From assembly GCF_002795245.1 (NCBI RefSeq), contig NZ_PGVG01000002.1:1-64000 (forward strand): a stretch of 64,000 nucleotides of DNA, written 5' to 3'. Position numbers and translations under genes: made by a program. The stretch's first letter is position 1. Each line of letters starts with the position of its first letter. Source of the DNA: Bradyrhizobium forestalis (GTDB taxonomy: Bacteria; Pseudomonadota; Alphaproteobacteria; Rhizobiales; Xanthobacteraceae). The notes under the pieces are model-generated. The model worked only from the letters and a program-made list of their open reading frames with translations. It had not been told where the DNA came from and searched no databases. This document shows positions 52,265 through 61,034 of the stretch, in pieces.

Positions 52265-52419
52265 GCTCCGTGTCCGGATTGGAGTCGATTGGTGAGGCTA
52301 GCGCCAAACGACAGCGGATCAAACCATTTGTTGGCGCATCCGCGTTAACGTTTACGGCGCGTGCACGTTCCCGCGGCGCGCGATGCCGCGTCCTCGCGCA
52401 CGATGCCCTGTGAGCAGGC

Positions 52420-53604
52420 TCACATTGCCGTCTTCAGGGCAGCGAAGCCGCGATCGAGATCGGCCTTGAGGTCGTCGGTGTTTTCGAGGCCGATGTGAAG
52501 TCGCAGAGTCGGGCCGCCCGGAGCCCACTTCGTGGCTGTGCGATAGGCATCGCAATCGAAGGGAATCGCAAGGCTCTCGAAGCCGCCCCAGGAGAAGCCC
52601 ATGCCGAACAGTTCTAGCGTGTTGAGCATGGTGTCGACAGCCTTCTGCGGGGCGGGCTTCAGCACGATGCTGAACAGGCCCGACGCACCGGTGAAGTCGC
52701 GCTTCCAGATCGCATGGCCGGGATCGGTCTCGAGCCCGGGATGCAGCACGCGCGCAACCTCAGGTCTCGCCGCCAGCCAGCGCGCCATCTCGAGCCCGGA
52801 GCGATGATGCTGCGCCAGCCGCACCGACAGCGTGCGCAAACCGCGCAGCGCCAGGAAGACGTCGTCGGGGCCGGCGCAGACGCCGAGCAGGCGGATGCCC
52901 TCGGCGACCATCGGCCAGGCCTGCGCGTTGGCCGAGATGGTGCCGAACATGATATCGGAATGGCCGCCGATATATTTGGTGGCGGCCTGCATGCTGATGT
53001 CGACGCCCTGCTCCAGCGAGCGGTGATAGAGCGGCGTCGCCCAGGTGTTGTCGTCGATGACGAGCGCGCCGCGCCCATGCGCGACCTCGGCGATGGCGCG
53101 GATGTCGGGCATCTCGAAGGATTGCGAGCCGGGCGCCTCCACCAGCACCGCGCGGGTGTTCGGCTTGAACAGCTTGTCGAGGCCGGCGCCGATCAGCGGA
53201 TCGAAATAGGTGGTTTCGACGCCATAGCGGGTCAGCATGCCGTTGCAGAAATTGCGCGAGGGCCGATAGATGTTGTCGGCAACCAGAATATGGTCGCCGG
53301 CCTTCAGCACCGAGAGCAGGGTGGTGGAGATCGCCGACAGCCCCGACGGCACGATGCCGACGCCGGCGCATTGCGGCCCCTCCAGCGCCATCAGGGTATC
53401 CTGGAAAGCCCGGGTCGTCGGGGTGCCGTGGCGGCCGTAGGTGAACTCGCTGCGATGGGCGTGCAGGTCCTCGGCGGTCGGATAGAGCACGGTCGAGCCG
53501 TGGAACACCGGCGGATTGACGAACCCCTTCTGCGCCTTGGTGTCGCGGCCGGAGGTGACCAGCCGGGTCTCGGCGTGCTGCTCTTGGGGGTGCGAGGAAT
53601 CCAT
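52420..53604 (-). CDS. metC: Cystathionine beta-lyase
   Basis: A 394-residue PLP enzyme of the Cys/Met metabolism family. Seen: GSTVLYPTAEDLHAHRSEFT, YGRHGTPTTRAFQDTLMALE, SGLSAISTTLLSVLKAGDHI, and the PLP lysine in MQAATKYIGGHSD. The pattern and the C-terminal GGPTLRLHIGLENTDDLKAD fit MetC. Splits cystathionine to homocysteine, pyruvate and ammonia in methionine synthesis. A leader with two GC-rich hairpins (about 53634-53669) lies upstream. Confidence 0.92.
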   Translation of the reverse strand: MDSSHPQEQHAETRLVTSGRDTKAQKGFVNPPVFHGSTVLYPTAEDLHAHRSEFTYGRHGTPTTRAFQDTLMALEGPQCAGVGIVPSGLSAISTTLLSVLKAGDHILVADNIYRPSRNFCNGMLTRYGVETTYFDPLIGAGLDKLFKPNTRAVLVEAPGSQSFEMPDIRAIAEVAHGRGALVIDDNTWATPLYHRSLEQGVDISMQAATKYIGGHSDIMFGTISANAQAWPMVAEGIRLLGVCAGPDDVFLALRGLRTLSVRLAQHHRSGLEMARWLAARPEVARVLHPGLETDPGHAIWKRDFTGASGLFSIVLKPAPQKAVDTMLNTLELFGMGFSWGGFESLAIPFDCDAYRTATKWAPGGPTLRLHIGLENTDDLKADLDRGFAALKTAM

Positions 53605-53984
53605 GCGTCTGCTTTCAAAACCGCGTTTCCACCGGGCGCGTCGCGCCCGCGGGCCGGCCGAAAGGCCGCTGTCGTTAATAACAGAACACAGAAGAGTCCC
53701 GTCAACCCCTTGACCCGGCTCGCCAGTCGTTCTGTGATGCGCAGGTGCTATTCAGTCGCCGCATGTTGAGGGGCCTGCCGCGACCTTCGATCCATCGTCT
53801 GACCGGACCTTGCGCCACAGCCAAAAATGGCGGGCGCCAGCGGCGGGAATGAAGGTATGGCCTCCCGAGATCGGCGAGTGTTCGGCAAGGTTTTCCAGCA
53901 TGACTCTTGCAGGGCTGCCCCTGGCAGAGTCGATCCTGAGACAACATTCCTGACCTTGAGACGACCTTGAAAGGCCCGAAGCCC
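53605..53984. promoter_or_regulatory. Divergent promoter region of metC and aapJ
   Basis: On the metC side, CGGGCGC/GCGCCCG and CGGCC/GGCC-type hairpins (53634-53669) lie in the presumed leader. On the aapJ side, a hairpin at 53902-53931 (GACTCTTGCAGGG facing CCCCTGGCAGAGTC) lies in the leader. No gene recognised. No riboswitch consensus (SAM type) could be matched. Confidence 0.4.
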
Positions 53985-55001
53985 ATGAAACGCGTAACCC
54001 TGGCTCTCACCCTCGCTCTCGCTGCCGGCCTCTCCGCCCAAGCCGCCGATGCGCAAACGCTCAAGACCGTCAAGGACAGGGGCATGCTGTCCTGCGGCGT
54101 CAGCCAGGGCCTGCCGGGCTTCTCATCACCCGACGACAAGGGCAATTGGACCGGCATCGACGTCGACGTCTGCCGCGCCATTGCCGGCGCGATCTTCAAC
54201 GATCCGACCAAGGTCAAGTATGTGCCGCTGTCCGCCAAGGACCGCTTCACGGCGCTGCAATCCGGCGAGATCGACGTGCTCTCGCGCAACACCACCTGGA
54301 CCATCTCGCGCGACACCTCGCTCGGCGCCAACTTCACCGGCGTGACCTATTATGACGGGCAGGGTTTCATGGTGAAGAAGTCGCTCAAGGTGAATTCGGC
54401 GCTCGAGCTCAACAGCGCATCGGTCTGCGTGCAGACCGGCACCACCACCGAGCAGAATCTCGCCGACTACTTCAAGGCCAACAACATGAAGTATGAGGTG
54501 ATCGCGTTCGCCACCAACGACGAGACCGTGAAGGCCTACGAAGCCGGGCGCTGCGACGTCTTCACCACCGACCAATCGGGCCTGTACGCCAATCGCCTGA
54601 AGCTCGCCAATCCCAACGACCACATGGTGCTCCCGGAAATCATCTCGAAGGAGCCGCTCGGCCCGATGGTGCGCCACGGCGACGACCAGTGGTTCGACAT
54701 CGTGAAATGGACGCTGTTTGCGATGATCACCGCTGAAGAGCTCGGCGTGACCTCGAAGAACGTCGACGAGAAGGCGAAACTGGAAAATCCAGAGCTGAAG
54801 CGCGTGCTCGGCAGCGACGGCAATTTCGGCGAACAGCTCGGGCTGACCAAGGATTGGGTGGTGCGGATCGTGAAGACCGTCGGCAATTACGGCGAGGTGT
54901 TCGATCGCAACGTCGGCGCAGGCTCGCCGCTCGCCATCAATCGCGGTCTCAACAATCTCTGGAACAAGGGCGGTCTTCAGTACGCGCCGCCGATCCGCTG
55001 A
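53985..55001 (+). CDS. aapJ: General L-amino acid ABC transporter, substrate-binding protein
   Basis: A 338-residue periplasmic protein with a signal peptide (KRVTLALTLALAAGLSAQAA). MLSCGVSQGLPGFSSPDDKG, WTGIDVDVCRAIAGAIF, SRNTTWTISRDTSLGANFTG and a normal AapJ length. Binds many L-amino acids for the AapQMP permease. ATG 53985 preferred; TTG six codons earlier is possible. Confidence 0.95.
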   Translation: MKRVTLALTLALAAGLSAQAADAQTLKTVKDRGMLSCGVSQGLPGFSSPDDKGNWTGIDVDVCRAIAGAIFNDPTKVKYVPLSAKDRFTALQSGEIDVLSRNTTWTISRDTSLGANFTGVTYYDGQGFMVKKSLKVNSALELNSASVCVQTGTTTEQNLADYFKANNMKYEVIAFATNDETVKAYEAGRCDVFTTDQSGLYANRLKLANPNDHMVLPEIISKEPLGPMVRHGDDQWFDIVKWTLFAMITAEELGVTSKNVDEKAKLENPELKRVLGSDGNFGEQLGLTKDWVVRIVKTVGNYGEVFDRNVGAGSPLAINRGLNNLWNKGGLQYAPPIR

Positions 55002-55026
55002 TCACCCCTGATCGGCCGGCAGCGGC

Positions 55027-56232
55027 ATGAGCACCGAGGCCCGAAAACCGCCGCCCCAGATCGCGCTGAAGATCCGGCGCATGCTGGGCGGCAAGGCAGG
55101 CTGGAACGGCGTTGCCGTCCAGTTTGCCTTCGCGGCGATCCTGGGCTGGATCGGCTACGAGATCGTCTCCAACGCTCGCGCCAACCTCGAAAACCAGCAC
55201 ATCGCCGCCGGCTTCGGCTTCCTCAGGAACAATGCCGGTTTCGACGTCAACCAGACCCTGATCCCCTATACCGGCTCGGACACGTTCCTGCGCGTGTTCG
55301 TGGTCGGGCTCTTGAATACGCTCGTGGTCTCGGTGGTGGGCATCGTCTTCGCCACCGTGATCGGTTTCATCGTCGCGCTGTGTCGGCTATCGCCCAATTG
55401 GCTGCTGTCGCGCGTCGGCGAGATCTATGTCGAGGTCATCCGCAACCTGCCGCTGCTGTTCCAGATCCTGTTCTGGTACCTGGCGGTGCTCGCGGCCTTG
55501 CCCAATCCGCGGCAGAGCATTTCGCTGCTCGGCATTGCCTTTCTCAGCAATCGCGGCCTCGTCGTTCCCAGTCCGATCGGCCAGAGCGGCCTCGGGCCAT
55601 TCCTGGCGATGCTGGCGCTCGGCGTCGTCGCCTCCCTGGCGCTGCGCTTCCATGCGCGGCGCGCGCTGTTTCAGGAAGGGCGGATGATCCGCATCTGGCC
55701 TTACGTGGTGGCCCTGCTGTTGGGGCTTCCGCTGGCCACGATGCTGGTATTCGGTCTGCCCTTCACCTTCGAGCTGCCGCAGCTGAGGGGATTCAACTTC
55801 GCCGGCGGCTCGCGGATCATTCCGGAATTCGTGGCGTTGACGGTGGCGCTGTCGACCTATACCGCCGCCTTCATTGCCGAGATCGTGCGCGCCGGCATCC
55901 TGTCCGTTCACAAGGGGCAGATGGAGGCTGGGTCCTCGCTCGGTCTCAGCCGCGGCGCCACGCTCCGCCTGATCGTCGTGCCGCAGGCCATGCGCGTCAT
56001 CGTACCGCCGCTGACCAACCAGTACCTCAATCTCACCAAGAACTCCTCGCTTGCAGTCGCGATCGGCTATCCTGACCTGGTGTCGGTGTTCGCCGGTACG
56101 TCGCTGAGCCAGACCGGGCAGGCGATCGAGATCATCGCCATGACGATGGGCATCTATCTCCTGATCTCGCTCCTCACCAGCGCCGTCATGAGCGTTTACG
56201 GTTGGCGCGTCAGCCGGAGTCTGGGCGCATGA
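55027..56232 (+). CDS. aapQ: General L-amino acid ABC transporter, permease AapQ
   Basis: A 401-residue permease with about eight helices. The NFD/Aap signature is seen in GFDVNQTLIPYTGSDTFLRV and EVIRNLPLLFQILFWYLAVL; the EAA loop is EAGSSLGLSRGATLRLIVVP. Forms a heterodimer with AapM in the inner membrane. Confidence 0.95.
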   Translation: MSTEARKPPPQIALKIRRMLGGKAGWNGVAVQFAFAAILGWIGYEIVSNARANLENQHIAAGFGFLRNNAGFDVNQTLIPYTGSDTFLRVFVVGLLNTLVVSVVGIVFATVIGFIVALCRLSPNWLLSRVGEIYVEVIRNLPLLFQILFWYLAVLAALPNPRQSISLLGIAFLSNRGLVVPSPIGQSGLGPFLAMLALGVVASLALRFHARRALFQEGRMIRIWPYVVALLLGLPLATMLVFGLPFTFELPQLRGFNFAGGSRIIPEFVALTVALSTYTAAFIAEIVRAGILSVHKGQMEAGSSLGLSRGATLRLIVVPQAMRVIVPPLTNQYLNLTKNSSLAVAIGYPDLVSVFAGTSLSQTGQAIEIIAMTMGIYLLISLLTSAVMSVYGWRVSRSLGA

Positions 56233-57749
56233 GCGATGTCATCTCGTCCAGCTTCGTCCGCCGGGACCTGCTCGCCGAGCGTCCCGCGCCGGTGAAGACC
56301 ACGGGCTTCATCGGCCTGATGCGCACACGGCTGTTCAACTCGCCGACCAACATCCTGCTGACGATCCTGGGCGCCTTGCTGCTCTGGTTCACCATCGTTC
56401 CCTCCGTCAAGTTCCTGATGGTCGATGCGATCTGGAGCGGTAGGGACCGCAGCGCGTGCCTCGTCGAGAACGCCGGCTTTGCGGTCGGCGCCTGCTGGCC
56501 CTACATCCAGGCGAAGCTCCCGCAACTGATCTACGGCTTCTATCCCGAGGCCGAACGCTGGCGGGTGAATCTGACGCTGTTGCTCGCAGCCGTCCTGCTG
56601 TTGCCGCTGCTCGTTCCGCGGCTGCCGGCGAAGAGCCTGAATGCCGGCCTGTTCTTCGCCGCCTTTCCGGTGGTCGCATTCTTCCTGCTGCACGGCGGTG
56701 GCATCAAGGGCTTCGGCCTGAGCTGGACGGCCGGCCTGCTGCAGCTGTTCGACGAAAGCATCCTCGGTGCCGGGCAGGCGCTGCTCAGCCTGAGCAAGAC
56801 GTCCGCCATCGCTCCGCTGCTGTGGGTCGTCGGAAGCCTCGTCGTGCTGCTCGGCACAGCGATCCAATGGCTGATCTTTCCGCTCACCTGGCTGCGCGAT
56901 TATATTCAGGGCACGGGGCAGCCGGTCTGGGCCGATTTCGCTATCACGGCCGCGATTGTCTGCCTGATCGCCTTCGTTCTTGGCGGCGGCGTTCGCACCG
57001 GCGGGCGGGCTCTGGCATCCAGCATCGGCACCTTCATTGCCACCGCCATCGTCATCAAGCTGATGGACCTCGATCACGGCGGATTATCGATCGTGGCGAC
57101 GAATCTGTGGGGCGGCCTCTTGGTGACACTGGTGGTCTCCGTCACCGGCATCGTCACCTCGCTGCCGATTGGCATCGCGCTGGCGCTCGGCCGCCGCTCC
57201 ACCATTCCCTTGATCCGGATCTTCTCGATCGCCTTCATCGAGTTCTGGCGCGGCGTGCCGCTGATCACCGTGCTGTTCTTCGCGACCTATATGCTGCCCC
57301 TGTTCCTGCCCGGCAATTTCACCGTCGATGGTCTGGTGCGCGCGCTGATCGGCATCGCGCTGTTCACCGGCGCCTATCAGGCCGAGAATGTCCGTGGTGG
57401 GCTCGCTGCGATCCCGCGCGGGCAAAGCGAGGCGGCGGCCGCCCTCGGACTGTCCTGGTGGAAGACGACGTCGCTGATCGTGCTGCCGCAGGCACTGCGT
57501 CACGTCATTCCGAACCTCGTCAACAGCTTCATCTCGCTGTTCAAGGACACCTCGCTGGTCTCGATCGTGGCGCTGTTCGACCTCCTGGGCTCGCTTCGCG
57601 CCTCGTTCTCGGATCCGAAATGGTCGACGCCGTCGACCGCGTTCACCGGTTTCGCCTTCGCCGGGATCATCTACTTCATGTTCTGCTTTGGAATGTCGCG
57701 CTACTCGCTGTTCGTCGAGCACCGTCTCAACGCCCACCGCCGCAACTGA
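56229..57749 (+). CDS. aapM: General L-amino acid ABC transporter, permease AapM
   Basis: A 506-residue permease; EAA loop [20 protein letters not shown], and [20 protein letters not shown]. It is longer than the Rhizobium AapM (about 384), with additional N-terminal helices, as seen in the extra hydrophobic segments at about 115-225. ATG 56229 overlaps the aapQ stop (ATGA), so a longer form starting inside aapQ is not preferred. Confidence 0.93.
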   Translation: MSDVISSSFVRRDLLAERPAPVKTTGFIGLMRTRLFNSPTNILLTILGALLLWFTIVPSVKFLMVDAIWSGRDRSACLVENAGFAVGACWPYIQAKLPQLIYGFYPEAERWRVNLTLLLAAVLLLPLLVPRLPAKSLNAGLFFAAFPVVAFFLLHGGGIKGFGLSWTAGLLQLFDESILGAGQALLSLSKTSAIAPLLWVVGSLVVLLGTAIQWLIFPLTWLRDYIQGTGQPVWADFAITAAIVCLIAFVLGGGVRTGGRALASSIGTFIATAIVIKLMDLDHGGLSIVATNLWGGLLVTLVVSVTGIVTSLPIGIALALGRRSTIPLIRIFSIAFIEFWRGVPLITVLFFATYMLPLFLPGNFTVDGLVRALIGIALFTGAYQAENVRGGLAAIPRGQSEAAAALGLSWWKTTSLIVLPQALRHVIPNLVNSFISLFKDTSLVSIVALFDLLGSLRASFSDPKWSTPSTAFTGFAFAGIIYFMFCFGMSRYSLFVEHRLNAHRRN

Positions 57750-57760
57750 TCGAGGCCACC

Positions 57761-58498
57761 ATGTCCGACCCCATCGTCAAGATTTCCGGCCTGAACAAAT
57801 GGTATGGCGAATTCCACGTCCTGCGCGACATCGACCTCGAGGTTAAGAAGGGCGAGCGCATCGTGATCTGCGGGCCGTCGGGCTCCGGCAAGTCGACGCT
57901 GATCCGCTGCATCAATGCGCTGGAGGAATTCCAGGAGGGCGAGATCGTCGTCGACGGCATCGAGCTCGGTCCCAACCTCAAGCACGTCGATGCCGTGCGC
58001 CGCGAGGTCGGCATGGTGTTCCAGAGCTTCAATCTGTTCCCGCATCTGACCGTGCTCGACAATTGCACGCTGGCGCCGATCTGGGTCCGCAACATCCCCA
58101 AGAGGGATGCCGAGGCGACCGCGATGAAGTTCCTGGAGCGGGTCAAGATCCCGCACCAGGCCAACAAGTTTCCGGGGCAGATGTCCGGCGGCCAGCAGCA
58201 GCGCGTCGCGATTGCCCGGGCCTTGACCATGAACCCGAAGGTCATGCTGTTCGACGAGCCGACCTCGGCGCTCGACCCCGAGATGGTCAAGGAGGTGCTC
58301 GACACCATGGTCGACCTCGCCGAGGAGGGGATGACCATGCTGGTCGTCACCCACGAGATGGGCTTTGCCCGCGAGGTCGCCAACCGCGTCGTGTTCATGG
58401 ACGCCGGCCAGATCATCGAGGCCAACACGCCGAACGAGTTCTTCGCCGCCCCGCAGCACGCCCGCACGAAGCTGTTCCTGAGCCAGATTCTGCGGTGA
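57761..58498 (+). CDS. aapP: General L-amino acid ABC transporter, ATP-binding protein AapP
   Basis: A 245-residue ATPase: Walker [11 protein letters not shown]-loop [12 protein letters not shown], signature [15 protein letters not shown], Walker [14 protein letters not shown], switch VVTHEMGFA. Powers amino-acid uptake by AapQM. Last gene of the operon; 11 bases after aapM. Confidence 0.96.
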   Translation: MSDPIVKISGLNKWYGEFHVLRDIDLEVKKGERIVICGPSGSGKSTLIRCINALEEFQEGEIVVDGIELGPNLKHVDAVRREVGMVFQSFNLFPHLTVLDNCTLAPIWVRNIPKRDAEATAMKFLERVKIPHQANKFPGQMSGGQQQRVAIARALTMNPKVMLFDEPTSALDPEMVKEVLDTMVDLAEEGMTMLVVTHEMGFAREVANRVVFMDAGQIIEANTPNEFFAAPQHARTKLFLSQILR

Positions 58499-58596
58499 GC
58501 CCCTGCAGCCCGGTGGCCTCGCGGTCTGACTGACCGCAAGCTTGGCACCATCCGAATCAGCTCGTCTCTTTTCGGGCCATCCTCCGGAGAGAGACC

Positions 58597-60837
58597 TTGC
58601 AGAGCAGTGCCGGCGCGCGCGCATACCAGAATGCGCGACTGGAAAAGAAGCTGAAGAAGCAGGCGGACGCCGTCATGGCCTTCGCGATCGAGGCACTCGG
58701 GCAGGGCAGACTTGCCGAGGCCGAGACACTCTGCCGCGAGATCTTGAAAGAAGTCCCGGATCATTTCCACGCCACGCACCTGCTCGGGCTGCGCGCGTTT
58801 GACGGCGGGCGGCTCGACGAGGCGGAATTCCTGCTCGAGCGTGCGACCGCGCTCGATCCGCGTTCGCCCGATGCGCATGGCAATCTCGGGGCCGTCTATT
58901 TCGCGCTCGAGAGATTCAAGGACGCCCGCGCATGCCAGGAGAAGGCCATTGCGCTGAAGCCGAATTGTCCGATCACCCTGACCAATCTCGGCAATACGCT
59001 GCTGCACATCGGCCTCGGCAACGAGGCGATCGGGCTGCACGAACGCGCGATCAGGCTGAAGCCGGACTATGCCGATGCGTTTTGCAACCGCGGCATGGCG
59101 GAATTGATGACGGGCCAGTTCGAGCGCGCCAAAGCGAGCTTCGACCGCACGCTGTCATTTCAGCCATCTCACGCGGAAGCGATCGCCGGCAAGGGCATGG
59201 TGAGCCTCGAGCTCCGGCACTTCGAGGAGGCGGCTGCCGCTTTCGACACAGCGCTCGCAATCAAGCCAGGTTCACCGCGGATTCTGCTGCAGCGCGGACG
59301 GCTGAATTTGAGCCTGTCCCGGCTGGAGCAGGCGGCCGCGGATCTCGATGCGGCGCTGGCGCAATCGCCACGGCTCGAGCTCGCGCTGTGCTGGAGGGCG
59401 CAGATCGACATTCTCGCGGGAAACACGGCGCGGGCGCTGGCGGGCGTCAAAACGCTGCTCGAGGTCAATCCGCGATCCGAGATGGGATTGGCGCTCCTGG
59501 CGGCTTGTTATGTGAACCAGGGAGACATCGCGACGGCGCTCGAGCATCTCGACGCGGCGCTCAAGATCGCGCCGGACTTTCCGGAGGCTATCGGATACAA
59601 GATTTTCGTGCTGGATTATCTACCGGAGGCGGATTTCGCAGCCCAACAGGCGGCGCGAAGATATTGGTGGGATGCGATCGGCGCCAAGCTTCCGCAAAGG
59701 ACGCTGTTGCCGCGCAAGCTCGATCCGGACAAGCGCATCGTGATCGGATACGTCGCGTCAGAATTCAGGAACCACTCGGCTGCGTACTCTCTGTTGCCGG
59801 TGCTGCGCCATCATGATCACGCCAGGTTCAAGATCGTCTGCTATTCCTGCTGGCCGCTGCAGGATGAGATGACGGAGAGATTCAAGCCGCTCGCGGACGT
59901 CTGGGTCGATGCCGCGCAGCTTTCGGACGACGAGCTGGCCGATCGTATTCAGGCCGATGGGATCGATATTCTGGTCGATGTGTCCGGGCATACCACCGGC
60001 AGCAGGCTTCATGTCTTCGCCCGCAAGCCGGCCCCCATCCAGGTCACGGGTTTCGGGCACGCCACGGGGACCGGCCTTCAGACCATGGACCATGTGCTCG
60101 CCGACCCGATCTTTATTCCGCAATCGGCGCGGCATCTGCTGGCCGAAAAGGTCTATGATCTGCCGTGCCTGATCACGATCGATCCCGTGCTGGACGTGCC
60201 GCCTTCGGAGCTTCCCATGCTCCGCAACGGCTATGTGACCTTCGGCGTGTTCAACCGCATCTTCAAGGTCTCGGACGAGGCCATCCGGGTGTGGTCGAAA
60301 GTGATGCGCGCGGTGATCGGTTCGAAGATCATCATCAAGAACGGGCTGCTCGACGATCCCTTGCTGCGCGACCGTTTGGTCGCGCGGTTCGTGGCGCAGG
60401 GGATTGCAGAGGAGAACGTCATCTGCATGGGCTCGACCCCGCGCCAGGAGCATCTGCGGGCCTTTGCGCAGGTCGATATTTCGCTCGATACGTTCCCGCA
60501 AAACGGCGGCATCAGCAGCTGGGAATCGCTCTATGCAGGCGTTCCGGTTGTCGCCAAGCTCGGCAACGGCGCCTCGTCGCGTGCCGGCGGGTCCATCGTG
60601 GCGGCCGGCGGGCTTGGCGACTGGGTCGCCGAGACCGATGAAGGCTATGCCGCGATCGCGTGCAAGTTTGCGGCGCAGCCGGCTCATCTGGCCAAGCTGC
60701 GCGCGGAGCTGCCGGCCCGGATCGCGGCCTCGCCGGCCGGCAATGTCGAGATCTACACGCGCAAGGTCGAGGCGGGGTATCGCCAGTTCTGGCGCGAGTA
60801 TTGTGCCGCGGCCCCGCAAGGCGGAGATCTGGCGTAG
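58597..60837 (+). CDS. TPR/SPINDLY-type O-GlcNAc transferase-like protein, paralogue 1
   Basis: A 746-residue protein starting with TTG (GGAGAGA upstream). Residues 15-360 are about ten TPR units (e.g. AHGNLGAVYFALERFKDARA, ALTLTNLG-type helices); residues 375-740 are a glycosyltransferase family 41 (OGT) catalytic part: IVIGYVASEFRNHSAAYSLL, the HxT-type motif in VDVSGHTTGSRLHVF, FGVFNRIFKVSDEAIRVWSK, DTFPQNGGISSWESLYAGVP. Likely adds a sugar from a nucleotide donor to proteins. The loop VTGFGHATGTGLQTMD differs from the usual WLGYPGTTG form of SPINDLY proteins. First of three tandem copies. Confidence 0.88.
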   Translation: MQSSAGARAYQNARLEKKLKKQADAVMAFAIEALGQGRLAEAETLCREILKEVPDHFHATHLLGLRAFDGGRLDEAEFLLERATALDPRSPDAHGNLGAVYFALERFKDARACQEKAIALKPNCPITLTNLGNTLLHIGLGNEAIGLHERAIRLKPDYADAFCNRGMAELMTGQFERAKASFDRTLSFQPSHAEAIAGKGMVSLELRHFEEAAAAFDTALAIKPGSPRILLQRGRLNLSLSRLEQAAADLDAALAQSPRLELALCWRAQIDILAGNTARALAGVKTLLEVNPRSEMGLALLAACYVNQGDIATALEHLDAALKIAPDFPEAIGYKIFVLDYLPEADFAAQQAARRYWWDAIGAKLPQRTLLPRKLDPDKRIVIGYVASEFRNHSAAYSLLPVLRHHDHARFKIVCYSCWPLQDEMTERFKPLADVWVDAAQLSDDELADRIQADGIDILVDVSGHTTGSRLHVFARKPAPIQVTGFGHATGTGLQTMDHVLADPIFIPQSARHLLAEKVYDLPCLITIDPVLDVPPSELPMLRNGYVTFGVFNRIFKVSDEAIRVWSKVMRAVIGSKIIIKNGLLDDPLLRDRLVARFVAQGIAEENVICMGSTPRQEHLRAFAQVDISLDTFPQNGGISSWESLYAGVPVVAKLGNGASSRAGGSIVAAGGLGDWVAETDEGYAAIACKFAAQPAHLAKLRAELPARIAASPAGNVEIYTRKVEAGYRQFWREYCAAAPQGGDLA

Positions 60838-61034
60838 GCCGCGTACTGGGAACGTCCACGATCTGGCGTGATCGGGCATTGCTTCTGGACGGGCGCGCAC
60901 CCGACCCTGTTCCTGAGCCCGGATCTTGCCCTGATCACCGGAAAACCCCGGGGAGCCTTGCCGCTCCAGCCAACCGGCGGCCTGGACGACGAATCAGCTA
61001 GACTCTCCGTGCGGCCATCCTTCGGAGAGCAACC

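Noticed and set aside
53605-53700. SAM riboswitch upstream of metC
   Set aside because: Two GC-rich hairpins are present, but no SAM-I or SAM-II consensus could be matched by eye.
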